In this document: positions 22,741 through 34,680 of the stretch, piece by piece
How positions within the stretch are numbered: the stretch's first letter is position 1
Layout: each line of letters opens with the position of its first letter
Source: Pseudopyrenochaeta lycopersici
Lineage: Eukaryota; Ascomycota; Dothideomycetes; Pleosporales; Pseudopyrenochaetaceae
DNA length: 64,000 nt
NCBI GenBank assembly: GCA_003313425.1
Contig: NHZP01000010.1
Span: 1,426,001-1,490,000 of the forward strand
Direction: 5' to 3'
The notes under the pieces: generated by a model
The model's database searches: none
The model's input: only the letters and a program-made list of their open reading frames with translations
What the model was told of the DNA's origin: nothing
Position numbers and translations under genes: made by a program

Positions 22741-24149
22741 GCTCTTGTTTGCTGCTGGTCCCCTTCGTGAGGTGGATGTAGGTAGTGTAAACTTTCATTA
22801 ATAACTTCCTGGGCTGGGCTGATGGAATCCAAGCAGTTCTAAGGCAATAGTCACTAATCGCCCGGGGTCTACCCATCGAGGGACCTCCGAAATAAATGAT
22901 GATGCTTCGAATATCGCCGAAAGAAGAAGTTCTTAACAAAGAAGCCTAGTTACGTCAAATATAGCCTTTAAATGACTAATATCTAGTGAAGTGACCAAAA
23001 TCTATTGCCCTGGAGTTACGTGGTGCCAGGATCCTCGACAGTCTCTGGCACTTATCCAAGCTGAAATAAAAATAGTGTTGAAATTGAGGAAATAAAGTTA
23101 ACCATGATGTTAAATCTTTCCAAGCGCAACTGATATTCTTAAATATATCCGCTTGAATTCGGTTATGCTTTCAAGAGTCCTCTTAATCATATATTCCAGT
23201 AAGTTACTATATATTAATAGCTGGATAGACTAGTTTAATCGTCCCAAGGTCCACGCAAATTTCTAAGGATGTAGCAACATATATTAAGAATTTATTTGAG
23301 TTCAGCCTGCAGGTCTAAGGCAAATCTTTAGAGCATATATAAGTTCAGCGGTAGAGAGAGGATGAGATTATCACCAAGTCAGAACTATAGGAGCATGCTA
23401 AGTAGTGTGAGGTCACAAAGAAACCTGACCCCATTAACAAACCCCTTGTATCATCTCCCCATTTCTATTGCGTCCTGTTCCCTTGTTATACGTTTTATCT
23501 TTAAGCAGATTGTATACGCTTTTGCTTACCTGCTTTTTAGTGTTGACAACGCGAACATCCATTATATTATTATTATTTGCATAGCGTTCTTAATGATGAA
23601 TGGCCTAGCCATTTTGCGCCCACGCTGTGGTGCGACATCAACAGATGTTTGGAAATAAAATCACCAGATACGTCTAAACAGGTAAAATAGCTTCAAATTG
23701 CATGTTGAGTATTAGCATACCCTGAAAGGCCATTGAACAGTCAGTTAGTCTTCTGTGGCTGTTGAGCGTGTTGTCTACTCAATCTGCTATCCAGGCACAT
23801 GTCTTGGATAAAGTAAAACTGCTTTCGACACTTCATGTAGACAGGATTCTGATGAAAAGTCATGTATATTCTTCCGTGTTTCCGTGTATCAAGTGAGGCT
23901 AATATACACGTAGGAATGGACGGATTAGTCAGTAGTAAACCACGTGACTGTAGGTGTCCTGGGCTTACACTTCAGGTAGCTCAACGGGCTTTACATGCCT
24001 CCTCGTTACTAGTAGACCTGCAGGATGGTGTTTCGGAGACACTCATAGTGGTATGATGGGGCCTTTCGGCATTAATTGAATTCTTTCATCACCGCCAGGT
24101 CTTGAATGGCCGTCCATCGGTCTCATTACTAACCTTATCCGGTCTCGAA

Positions 24150-24180
24150 TTCCGCCAAGAGCCTTGGTTTCTTGGCGGAA
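24150..24180. promoter_or_regulatory. Perfect 11-bp inverted repeat in the regulator promoter
   Basis: TTCCGCCAAGA (24150-24160), nine bases, then TCTTGGCGGAA (24170-24180). It is centred about 180 bp upstream of the regulator's ATG. The arms carry CCGCC/GGCGG, the type of half-site bound by zinc-cluster dimers, so it may be an autoregulatory operator. Confidence 0.5.
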
Positions 24181-24345
24181 TAACCTGCGTTATTCGACCT
24201 TCCCCTCTTCCCAATCGTCAATGTCTCATCGCCTCTTTGTTGCATCATCTAACGTGCAAAAAATTTGTAACCTTGCAACTTGTAGGGATGCAAAGCAGTA
24301 AACCGGAGCTTATTATAGACGCGATTACAATCAGTCAAAGTGGGC

Positions 24346-26030
24346 ATGAAGTTGAAGCAGCATAACGTTTGCCACACTTGCAGAGCTCACAAGATAGGGG
24401 TAAGCATTCAAAGTCTCTTCACGTGTCAGCCCCACTGATTATCGCATACAGTGCGATGGAAAGTTGCCAAATTGTTCTCAGTGTGCTCTCACGGGACGGC
24501 AATGTGAAGGCTACAAGCTTGACACTGTCTTTGTTCCGTATACGGCAAAAAGGCTACCAAAGTCATCTAGAAAACTTCAGCCCACGGAACGATCGGAGGA
24601 GGCACCTTTGTTTATTGGTTCAGCTGCTCACAACATCGGCTATGATATCACCGAGACAGACGCGCGACAGCTCCAAGGATGTCAGATCTCAAGACAAATT
24701 GACTCAACGTCGTCCGATGAGTTTGCAGCCGTAATCCTCAGTTTGTTCGTCCCTAGATACCAGCAAAACCCTGCATCGTTCAATACGAGCACAAGTCAGG
24801 TCTGTGGGGCGTGGGTGGAGATATTGCCCAGCCTTGTCGCTCGGGCTGGCTCTGGGGAGCTAATCTCTTCAGCCACTCGGGCGTTTGGAACAGCCATCCT
24901 TGACAGAAGCCACAAAGGTAAAATAAAAAGCTTTCGAAGCCACGAAGCCTACATTACCACACTGAAGAAGCTGAAACATAACTTGCTATCGTCTGAGAGC
25001 TTTTTCAGGATAGACAGCGCGGCTGCTATCGTATGCTTGGCTATGGTAGAGGTACTTGCCCATGAGTCGTAGGAAATGAAGCTTGCTAATGACTTGACTC
25101 CATCAGTTGATGCTCCCAACATCGGAAGACAGTAGTCTCGCACATGTTAGAGGACTCGGTGCGCTAATCAGTTTGTTTCCTCCTGAGCTGTTTAGCTCAA
25201 ACGACTTTCATGCAATATTCGTTGGCTGTAGACCTGTTCTTGTAAGTAGGAGGACTGCTAAGCCGCCAATTATATCAATTTGACCAGAGCTATAGCTGTT
25301 TCAAGCTTTTGAAACACGGAAATCGACATTTCTCAGCGAACGAAAGTGGTTGATAACGCCATTCCAACACCACCCACCTTCCGACATGCAATCACTCATT
25401 GGAGATGTGGCTATTCTCCCATCTATAATGGAGGAGATTGACCTTTTGCAAACTCTCCCACAGGAAGACGCTGTCTCAAGAGCCTTCAGAGTGAAGACTA
25501 CGCTAGAGGAGGTTCTAAGACGGCTGTCAATTTGGGACGAGCGTCTAGGAAAGGATACAAACAGCACTCCCAGTGTTTTCCAGCAAACTGACGTCTTAGA
25601 TTGCACCCAGCACACAGGACTACACTTCTGGTTTCCAAGCGTGCTTGCAGCCAACGTACATACTCATATGTGGGGCTTTCAGATCATTTGTCTCGCTGAG
25701 TTGGAGAAACTGAGCCTATATTTCTCTGACAATGACTATCCCTCCAACGCTGGCGAGGCGCAGAACGGAAACCATGCAAGAATGTCTTTGTTTGCTACAA
25801 TGATCTGTCAATGCATGAACTATCTACTACAAGATGAGATGAAGCTTTTTGGGCCAGCTTCAGCTTTGTTTCCTTTGAAAATCGCCTATACGGTGCTTAA
25901 CAGAGACAGGCAGGGAAATAAAGAACAAATAGAGCGCTGTTGGAGCGTTTTTAATCAAATTCGCGACAGAGGATATTTGAGCAAGTTCCTTTACCCTACG
26001 GAAAGTAGAGAAATTGAGACCTGTACTTGA
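24346..26030 (+). CDS. Zn2Cys6 binuclear-cluster transcription factor
   Basis: The CDS is join(24346..24399, 24452..25051, 25107..25241, 25296..26030), 507 residues, with introns of 52, 55 and 54 bp. The first splice falls inside the zinc cluster and completes CHTCRAHKIGC-DGKLPNCSQC-ALTGRQC, a perfect CX2CX6CX6CX2CX6C, at residues 9-36. The later joins restore LAHVRGLGALISL and GCRPVLLFQAFETRKSTFLSERKW, hallmarks of the fungal-specific regulatory domain of this family. No stop interrupts the model. It acts in the nucleus, probably as a dimer. As the only regulator in the window and the neighbour of the P450, it is the best candidate activator of the polyketide genes. The start was chosen because MKLKQHNVCHTC places the cluster at the N-terminus as usual. 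Confidence 0.9.
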
Positions 26031-27996
26031 TTTGGAGACTCAATGCATGCATTGGAAAGCAGTCGCGAGTAGGTGATTACAACTGCACACTTTCAGAGCT
26101 TCGATGCTGCTGAAACGCATATGTCACGATACCCAGTATACCATCCGGAGCTAGCAGTATACAAGATCACTGTTAAGTACCTGCTTGTTTACTTAAAAAG
26201 GAGGCGCGCAAGCGAGTGAGGCTTGTCTACGCAGCGAAAGCAACCTTGCGATATTTGGCTGATGATGAGATTAATTCTTAGCCAGCTAAAGTCGCCCTTC
26301 TACTCACTATCGACTCAATTATGGTGTACCTATGAATACGCCAAACAAAGCGAAGCCCTAAGTATCGTCATCAGCGAGGCCTGGAGGACACTAGTTTGAA
26401 GATTACGTGTTCATGGTACAGCCGCATAGGCGCGTCAGAAACAATGGCCCACTTTGTGAGCAGTGTTGTGGGGGGCTCCTCCGAGAGTGCTGGCGTACAT
26501 GATACAGCTGTAAGGATTCGTGGTGGCGAAGCCTGGTAGCTCGCTATCTTCTTGGGATTGCAATAGTAGTCAAGCGAAGAAAGAATTCCAGCTACAGGTG
26601 AATGCAGATGCGAGAACGATTGGGCTAAAGTATTCTTCCGAAACCTTACAAAGAACACCAAAAAGAGTATAACCTACGTACTGTCAATTTGCTCACACGG
26701 TTTGGATAGAGATGCACTTTGATTAAGCCGAGAAGAAACAGATAACTACTCCAGGGTCACACCCGAACCTCACTCCTCCTATCAGAGTCTGTAACTTCCG
26801 CCACCCAATCCGCCGCCTCTTTGCCAGCAAATTGCGCAATACATGCAAAGACTCCTATCAGTCCCTGAGCTGATCCCCCACGCATTCACGATTCTAACCC
26901 CGCTTCCATCGCCCATGTATCAACAAAATCACTTCCTCACAATGACGATCTTCGAATCACCGCCTGCGTCTTGGCTTGCCACTTCCTTCATCAAGTCGAA
27001 GTCTAGGCGATGCGTTGTCACTGTGAGACTGGGAAGAACACTGGATGCTGCAACCAGAATTGCGCCTATGCATACAGACCGAAGGAACCTCTTGCTGCCT
27101 TGCTTGCGGGGGTGGAGGATAAGCTTATTCCCTTATTATTAAAGATGAAAGCTCTTTGCCTTCTCTTAATGAACTCAGGGATCCGATCACATTGCCATGC
27201 GAGCCTGAATGACTAACATATCATATTCTCCAATCTTAGATTCAAGCTGTTCTAAAGAGGCATTCGGAACATAGACTAGGGTATTGGCCTGGGCCGGACA
27301 GGGTATTGGGTTAGCGAATGAGGTAATTTAAAGCTTCATGCTGTTGGGGCAGGCTGGGCGCTGTATGTTTCGGCCAGCCGGACGGCTAAGTATAGAAGAC
27401 GCCCCGCAAGACAAAATGCAAGGTAACTTTTTATCAGGTTATGGTAGACTATATAAAAAATGAGAAGTATCTTTCGATTTTTCAAATGTTGTATGTAAGA
27501 GTGTCACATACCGCTACAGTGTATCATATTACATTCAAATTACGTATCGGCCCGGGATGATATGTCGACTCTACTTTCGTACAAAAGCTTCATAGTTAAA
27601 ATGTCCCCACTTAAGTTCGGGTTGTTCGTACTCAATTTAGCTGAACGTCTGTATGGAGCTAGAATAAGTCAGTTAAACTAAACACGGTGCCAATTTTAAT
27701 GTTCAGCGGACTATTTCAACCGAATGTTAAGTTACGTTTTATCACAGGAATGAACCCTACTGAAAGTCAGTATTGCTTCATCCTGTAAAGTACCCGATTT
27801 CGAGCAGCTGATTACTCTTACTCTACCCATCTCTATTACACTTTATTTGATACTCTAGTGAGCCTATTAAAATAAGGCAAATGCAGTATAAACAAGATGC
27901 ATAGCGTGTACTACAGCAACTTTAGGAAAGTTCAGCTTACTAAGTGAGATTGCTCAATGCGCTACGCATAACTAGCTTATTTTAGCTACTAAGTTA
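26031..27996. other. Gene-poor stretch between regulator and pogo element
   Basis: No gene is supported. One weak hint is a Cys-containing frame at 27010-27216 (RCHCETGKNTGCC), which resembles a decayed cysteine-rich domain but has no start, partner exon or matching flanks. The right half is AT-rich. Confidence 0.4.
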
Positions 27997-29855
27997 ACGT
28001 GTCCCACAAGCGAGCGCCGCACCCCACCAAGTTTGAGCACCTCTCTCATCTCAACGTACAATAGCTCAACACCACGCTCTTTAAATGCCTTCAAATAAAG
28101 CAGATATCTAGCTTGCTATCTCAGCTATTTATGCGCATCAAATTAGTGGCAACCAGCCTGCTGCAGCAATCTTTAACGTGTCTGAAAGAATAATCCGTCG
28201 CCGACGCGCTGGGACTACTGCTTGACGCGATTGCTAGCCCAACTCAAGGAAGCTTACTCAGCTAGAAGAGGAGGTGATAGTTGATTATATACTTGATCTA
28301 GATCAACGTGGATTTCCGCCTACGTACGCAGCTATCCGTGATATGGCTAATAAGCTGCTATCAACGCGTGGTGGAGGTCAGGTTGGCATAAATTGGCCAT
28401 CTAACTTTGTTAAGCGTACAGACAGTCTAACGACGCGTTTTACCTGAGCGTACGACAGGCAGAGAGCTCTATGTAAGGATCTAAAGTTAGTTAACAGCTG
28501 GTTTAAGCAAGTAGAGGAGATAAAGGTAAAGTACAGCATACTAGATAAGGATACATTTAACTTTAATAAAGCTGGCTTTATAATAGGCAAGATAACAACT
28601 TAGCTAGTCGTAACTAGGTTAGAGAGGAGAGGGCGGCTAAAGGCCATCCAGCCAGGTAACTGTAAGTAGGTAACGTTAATTTAAGGCATCAACGCTGCTG
28701 GCTGGGCAATCCCACCCTTCCTAATCTTTGCTGGCCAGCATCACTATCGTGCCTGGTACTAGGAAGAAGCTATCCCACGCGACTGGGCTATCTCAGTTAG
28801 TGACAACGGCTGGACAACTAATTAGCCTGGAGTAGCATAGCTAAAGCACTTTAATGCTCATACAAAGACAAGGGTAGTAGGCGCGCGTCGGCTGCTTATC
28901 CTTGATAGCTATGAGAGCCATCACTCTCTTGAATTTCAAGAGATCTGCAGAGAGAGCAACATCTATACCCTCTGCATGCCACCTCACTTATCTCATCTGC
29001 TGCAGCCTCTTGACGTTGGCTGCTTCTCTCCTCTTAAGAAGGCGTACAGCCGCCAGATAGAGAGCTTGATCAAGGCCCACATCAACCACATTACTAAGCT
29101 TGAATTTCTGCCTGCCTTTAAAGCAGCATTTGATCAAGCTTTCACTGCAGTTAATATACGCTCAGTATTTCGAGGAGCAGGCCTTGTTCCTCTCCAGCCA
29201 GACGTTGTATTGTCAAAGCTAGATGTCCAGCTGCGTACGCCATCACCACCAGCTCAGTTAGGAGCTCAGCTAGGAGCTGAGCAAGGAGCTCTATGGGAGC
29301 CTCAAACACCAAGGAACCCACGTGAGTTTGAGGCTCAATCGACTCTAATTAGCGATCGCGTTCGACGGCATAAGAGCTCATCACCAGCCTCAATTATTGA
29401 GGCGCTTAATTAGTTTACAAAGGGGGCTATAGTAGGGGCATATAGAGCTAAGCTAATAGAGGGTAGGATTAATAGCCTTAAGAAGGCTAATGAGGCAGTA
29501 ACTCAGCAAAAGCAGCGCAAGAGAAAGTAGATTCAGAAGGGAGGAGTCTTAATAAAGGGAGTTGGAGAGGATATAGCTACTTAACAAGAGGCTAATTAAC
29601 AGATTAGGCGTGAAATACGTTAAAGTAGGGAGCAATCAGGCCTTAGCAGCCGGGCTCTATCGCGCTGTAAAAGGTGCAGAGAGACTAGGTATAACTCGCG
29701 CACGTGTAAAAACGATACTATAGGTGCTAATTAAGCTTGCATATTAATATCTATAGACTACTTTAATTTATGGTTAAGCTGTACGCTGGTAGAGGTGCTC
29801 AAACTTGGTGGGGTGCGGCGCTCGCTTGTGCGCGGCGCTCGCTTGTGGGACACGT
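27997..29855 (+). mobile_element. Pogo-type DNA transposon, RIP-damaged (family 1)
   Basis: 1859 bp with a TA duplication (27995-27996, 29856-29857). The terminal inverted repeats of roughly 48 bp begin ACGTGTCCCACAAGCGAGC. The right end carries the 16-bp unit CACAAGCGAGCGCCGC twice in tandem; the left end has it once. The inverted repeats stayed GC-rich while the inside gained many TAG/TAA codons. Confidence 0.9.
28087..29735 (+). pseudogene. Pogo/Fot1-type transposase remnant (family 1)
   Basis: A mostly continuous frame interrupted by about fifteen stops. Recognisable parts are YNFNKAGF-like text (first acidic residue already changed to Asn), [14 protein letters not shown], and [28 protein letters not shown] in the open 28976-29413 segment. 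Near the C-terminus, in another frame, CKRC...YNSRTCKND looks like a zinc knuckle. Non-functional. Confidence 0.85.
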
Positions 29856-30655
29856 TAAACATCTACAGAAATACTTAGTAAAAGCCTAATTTAATACGTT
29901 TATAGTAATTAGTTATTATTAAAACTAAAGCTGGTATTTTAGGTTTCGCCTTTATAGCCTAAGACTGTAGTCTTAGAGCTGTTATAAACTCTATTACACT
30001 TTGTTAAATATTTTCTAAAATTGTGGTTAGATTAGTATAACAATAAGTATAATTACTTACTCTTTATTTAATTAATAATTAAATTTACTTAAACAAGAGT
30101 TAACTTATTTAAAGTTTCTTATAGAATAAGAGATTAGTAAGGCCTTAGTTTTTTCCCTGTAACGAGATATCGTCGGTTTGAATCTTAGTGTTGCAGTACT
30201 ATCGCGCTAGGCCGTTCTAAGGGCTAGCGTGCATAGCGAAAGACCCGCTCAAAACCTGCGCCGACCGCGCGGAGCGGGGAAGACAAGTATTATTCTCTCC
30301 TATAGCTGAGGTACAGCAATACAGAACTATCGCATTACTAATATCTGTGGTGTGAAGCATGTACTATTGCCTGAAACCATACGTCACATTCCCTATCAAA
30401 GCCAGAGTACTTTCAATTAGTAATTAACTTAATTTGTGTTGTCGACATATTATTAAAAATAGAGTATTATATTGTATTGTTGACTTTTTATTAGCGCTTA
30501 CAACAATTTCGCTGTATCCTAAACAATCTGTAACTGTTTACCCAAAGGTGTACACTGGCATGTTGCCGTTTAGAACTGCGTCCCTGCCTTACTTTCTGCT
30601 TATGCCACCCCCAGATAAGAATTATTTACATTTCATTAGGCCCCAATTTCGAACT
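29856..30655. other. AT-rich spacer
   Basis: The left 300 bp is very AT-rich, probably RIP-damaged repeat. A GC-richer island at about 30160-30285 ends in GACCGCGCGGAGCGGGG. The right part is the 3' flank of the DJ-1 gene. No gene is supported. Confidence 0.4.
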
Positions 30656-31347
30656 TTAATATTCAGCAGGTCGGACTGCAACGTCTGCTAGATTGATTAC
30701 CGTCTTAGAGAGCGGACCCGGCCACTGCTGGCTTATGTAAACAGCGGCCATATCTATACCGTTGGTGATTTGACCTGTCGCAGGTCAATATGGTCAAACA
30801 GTAAGTATTTAGACAAAAACATACCAGAGGTCCAGATATTGTGGCCATTAATGTACCGCTTGTCTTGCCACTTAACTCTTGGGAACCTCTTCTTGAGTTC
30901 GTCTAGCATGATGCGCGGGCCAGTAGCGTGTTTGCCATCGAGTACACCAGACTGCGCAGCTACGAAGACTCCAGTGCAAATGGCCAAAAGGTCGACGCCA
31001 CTCATCACATGCGACCGCACGAATCTAAGAACGGCGGCGTCTAGTTGATTGTTCGGGTCAGTACCGGGAATGAAGAGGATATCCAGCTTTCCTGGAGCAA
31101 CATCAAGGTCATCAATCCCTGCGGTTATGGTCAGGTCAAGGCCGGGAATCGTCCCCGCCGTTGTAATCGGACCCGACTGCGCGATGTAAGAGATCTTGAC
31201 ATCAGCAGCTGGGAGCGCGATATCGACCAGATTTTGCGAGAGATTGTTCGCTCGAAAATACTCCTTTGTCAGCATGGAGAAAAGCTCTACTGGAGATACA
31301 TCCAGGAGTTGGACTGGGGGAACAACGAGAACGCCTATGCGGAGCAT
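30656..31347 (-). CDS. DJ-1/PfpI (ThiJ) family protein
   Basis: The CDS is complement(join(30656..30774, 30825..31347)), 213 residues, with a 50-bp intron (GTATGT...ACAG) whose removal joins GHNIWTSG to QITNGIDMAAVYI, the conserved C-terminal block. The nucleophile elbow is LLAICTGVFVAAQSG, with the cysteine near residue 124; LDILFIPGTDPN is the preceding strand. Relatives are glutamine-amidotransferase-fold enzymes such as isonitrile hydratases, glyoxalase III-like enzymes and chaperones; the exact reaction is not readable. Start: first ATG in frame (MLRIGVLVVPPVQLLDV). The gene is whole, yet isolated between RIP-damaged transposons. Confidence 0.88.
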
Positions 31348-32838
31348 AATGGGCAATCGTAGTGATGTTATCTAGTGGAAGTGCGGGTAAGGGAGAAGGT
31401 TGGTTGGTCGAAATATAGGAAGTAATCTGTGAAAACACAAAGTATACAGCGACGACCACGAATTTATATGGGTTGGGAGAACTGGCCTCTACTAGGGAGA
31501 AGCTGGTTTGGTCGACCTGCAGCGATTGCGTGTCCTGCGATGTCATGTTCAGGCACTGCAGTGAAGCTGGAACGGCCCGTAATCGGCCGTACTGAACAAC
31601 CGGAAGTCGGACTTGACGAACAATCCGTACCGAAGTGCCAAGCACCACTATGAGCGACAGTCTTACGGCTATTGCTTAAGCGAATCCGAAGCAAGACAAG
31701 AGTGCCTAACAACCCTCGTGGGTCGCAGAAATTTGTTGGAGAATTGGAAGAAGAGGTGATGATCATTCAACTATCTCGGAGACTAGGTACCTTCTACAAT
31801 GGTTGACTCATTACGGCGTTATAGTTGTTTCAAGGAACAGCACGTGACGAGATCAACAAAAGATATGCGGCGTGCAAGCGGCATAACGAACCAGCGGCCA
31901 GGATGCCTATAGGCATCTCCGCCACTAGCATTATTTTGACTCATACAGCAAGTATAAATGTACATAGAAGACCATCTCAGAGAATACACGCTTGAAGAAA
32001 TATAATTCGGCTGTAGTAGCCTGGTAGGTTGAGAGGTGAGTGGAAACTCTGTACCAGGCATATAAGTGTGGTAATTTCTTTCTATCTGTAAGTTAGAGAC
32101 CTATATATCTAGGTCTCTATCAAGGCTATGCAAGAGTAGCTCATCACTGGTTGTAATTGCCAGCCGCATCACGTGACCTTGACCTAACGTCGCCTATATG
32201 CCAACGTCCCGTGCAGCCGTGGCACTCCTAACGTTTTTTATAAATACTTTAAATTTAACTTTAAAATAAATAGAAAGGAAGTCTAGCTTATTAATATAAG
32301 AGATGCTTATATAAGTCAAATTTTATATTACTCTGCTATATACTTACTTAAAAGAAAAAAAGTAGCTAATATTAAAAAGTTATAAGAGATATAAAGTATA
32401 AAAAAATATATAGAAAGTAATAATATTACTTTACTTATAGTATTAGTTAAACTTAATAGTAGTAAAACTAATAAAGCTATTTAGTACTAGTAAGTAATAA
32501 GCTTTTAAATATAAAATATAGTATATTTATTAAAGTACTATAGCTACTAAAAGCTTATAGAATAAGTTATTTAGCTATTATTACTAACTATAAGTATTAT
32601 ACTAACCTCCTACATAGTAGTTTTTAGTAAATAAAATAATAAGAAGAAGTAGTACTTTACTTATTATACTAATAAACTTAATTATTATAGCTTAGTTATA
32701 GTTACTTAGTTAAATTATAGTAGTATAGCTTTATATATTTATACTAATAATAAATTTAAATATTACTATAGTGCTTATTATAAATTTAATTTTATTAAAA
32801 TTATAAAAATTTATATTTACTATACTATTTATTAAGTA
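31348..32838. other. Promoter side of the DJ-1 gene, then AT-rich relic
   Basis: The left 850 bp is of normal composition and includes the DJ-1 promoter. ORFs at 31429-31653 (+) and 31464-31766 (-) overlap each other and have no recognisable content. From about 32230 the sequence turns extremely AT-rich with TAGTA/TATAG runs, an old RIP-damaged repeat without readable coding text. Confidence 0.45.
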
Positions 32839-34680
32839 ACGTGTTCCACCACTCGCCGGCCAACACTACTCGCCGGCCCACCTCATCAACACTAACGCGC
32901 TTGCCTCCACAACAACAATTATGACCACCCAACGACAGCCTGTAGTAGCTTAAAAGGAGGGTCGTGTCCTTCTTGCGTCTTAGGCAATTAATTTGAGACA
33001 GATAAATAGTGTGCGCAGGGCTGCGGAGCTATTTAACGTTCCCTGATCGCTCCTTCGGTGGCGCCTCCAAGGCTGCCAGCCTCCTTTAACGATTAACGCA
33101 CAAAAACGTAAGCTATTGTCTACTAAGGAATAGAGCCTCGTTTAATAGATACTAGAGCTTGATTGACGAGGCTTTCCGCCTCATATTATTGACGTACGTT
33201 AGATAGGAGACGCCCTTCTCGCCGCACGAGGCTAGCAGCCTCCTCTACCTCCTCTTAGCAAGAACTAGGTCTGTCGTTTTGTTAAGGCTCAGTTAGAGCT
33301 TTAGACAAAGTAGAACCGCAAATTCTACTTACAGCGCGCAAAATATGAGGATCCTATAAAGATAAACGCCTGGTATAGCCTTGTGAGGGACACGATTAAG
33401 ACATACAGGATAGCTGCTGAGGATACCTATAACTTTAATAAGACTGGGTTTATAATAGGTATCGCCTTAACGTTAAAGGTTATCACTAGCTCTAATACTA
33501 TTAGACAAGTAACTGTTATTTAGCCTAGTAACCGTGACTAGATAACGATAATTAAGTGTGTGAGCGCTGTAGGCTACGTACTGCCTCCCTTTATTATCCT
33601 TAAGGGTAAGGTCTACTAGGCGTTGTGGTATAGTCCTGAGCTTAAGCTGCCTAGCAACTGGAGTATTAGTGTAAGTAATAACAGATAGATAACTAACGAC
33701 CTTAGCCTTACTTAGTTAAAGCATTTTAACGTTCTTACGGCCGCACGTATAATTAGAGGCTATCGCCTTCTTATACTAGATGGCTACAGCAGCTACGTAA
33801 CGCCTGCGTTTAATACTTACTATGCAGAGAAGAATATTATCACCCTCTACATACCTCCTTATACGTCTCACAAGCTACAGCCTCTTAATATTAGTTGTTT
33901 CTCGCCTCTTAAGATAGCGTACGGACAAGTAATAGACAAGCTTGCGCGCTAACAGGTGCAGTTTATTAATAAGGACGAGTTTCTCTATATATATCCTTAG
34001 ATACGTATAACTATTTTCTTAACCTTAAACATCCTTAGAGGCTTTTAGGCGACAGGCTTAGTCCTGTTTTATCCTAAACGCGTCCTATCAACGCTAACAG
34101 TTGTCTGTACACTGTCTCCTCTACAGACAGTAGCTACAGCTGAGGCTGTTTGGACAACAGAAACGCCTTATACTACTGATTAACTTAATTAACAGGCCCG
34201 CCTCGTACGTGAGCTCCTTTAACGTCAATTACAGAGCCCCTTAAGCAGGGCTCTCGCTCAGCTTGTTAAAGGCTGTCAGCTAGCTATAAACTTAGCTACA
34301 ATCTTAGCAGAGGAAAATAGCAAACTTCGTGCCTTAAACACGCGTTTACGACGTAGGAAGGACAAACAGCGACAATATATTGCAGCTAGAGGGCTTTACA
34401 GGTTAAGGCAGGTCGTGCGTTAGCTGTAGCTGCTAAAATAGCCTCAAACTTAAGGGTGGAGAGTAAGGCTTCTCGGCCTCGGCAACGAGCACTACCAACC
34501 TGCAGTAAATGTGGGGTTCAGGGTTATAATCGCACCTCGTGTAGACAGAGATAGAGAATGCTATTACTATATTTACTAGTAAATTTACTGCGTGGTTGTC
34601 GCGTTATCGTGTGTTAAGATCCGCCTGTTTTGATGAGGTGGGCCGGCGAGTGGTGTTGGCCGGCGAGTGGTGGAACACGT
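32839..34680 (+). mobile_element. Pogo-type DNA transposon, RIP-damaged (family 2)
   Basis: 1842 bp, TA duplication at 32837-32838 and 34681-34682. Terminal inverted repeats of about 54 bp begin ACGTGTTCCACCACTCGCCG. Each contains two direct copies of ACTCGCCGGCC. The two ends are nearly identical although the inside is heavily mutated. Confidence 0.9.
32922..34560 (+). pseudogene. Pogo/Fot1-type transposase remnant (family 2)
   Basis: A degraded frame starting MTTQRQP with many stops. Readable landmarks: YNFNKTGFIIG, RGYRLLILDGYSS (second catalytic Asp kept) and PPYTSHKLQPLNISCFSPLK (third Asp now Asn). A C-terminal CSKCGVQGYNRTSC looks like a zinc knuckle whose histidine has become tyrosine. 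Non-functional. Confidence 0.85.

Larger units (their letters stand above)
21529..24345. other. Intergenic stretch upstream of the cluster regulator
   Basis: No gene could be supported across 2.8 kb. Small ORFs at 21852-22262 (-), 22503-22832 (-) and 23362-23658 (+) lack recognisable domains, and none shows intron-linked partners. It contains a dispersed repeat (22571-22740) and, at the right end, the regulator's promoter with an inverted repeat at 24150-24180. The leftmost part may be the displaced original P450 promoter. Confidence 0.45.

Noticed and set aside
23362..23658. 98-codon ORF with hydrophobic segments
   Set aside because: Composition follows AT-rich DNA, there is no recognisable family or splice context, and no conserved neighbour.
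27010..27216. Cysteine-containing frame RCHCETGKNTGCCNQNC, perhaps a CXC-type domain
   Set aside because: Too few spaced cysteines remain, an in-frame stop lies just upstream, and no partner exon could be found.
28378..28590. Minus-strand ORF of 70 codons
   Set aside because: Antisense to the transposase remnant; no content of its own.
31429..31766. ORFs upstream of the DJ-1 gene on both strands
   Set aside because: Mutually overlapping, no domains, and located in the probable promoter region.
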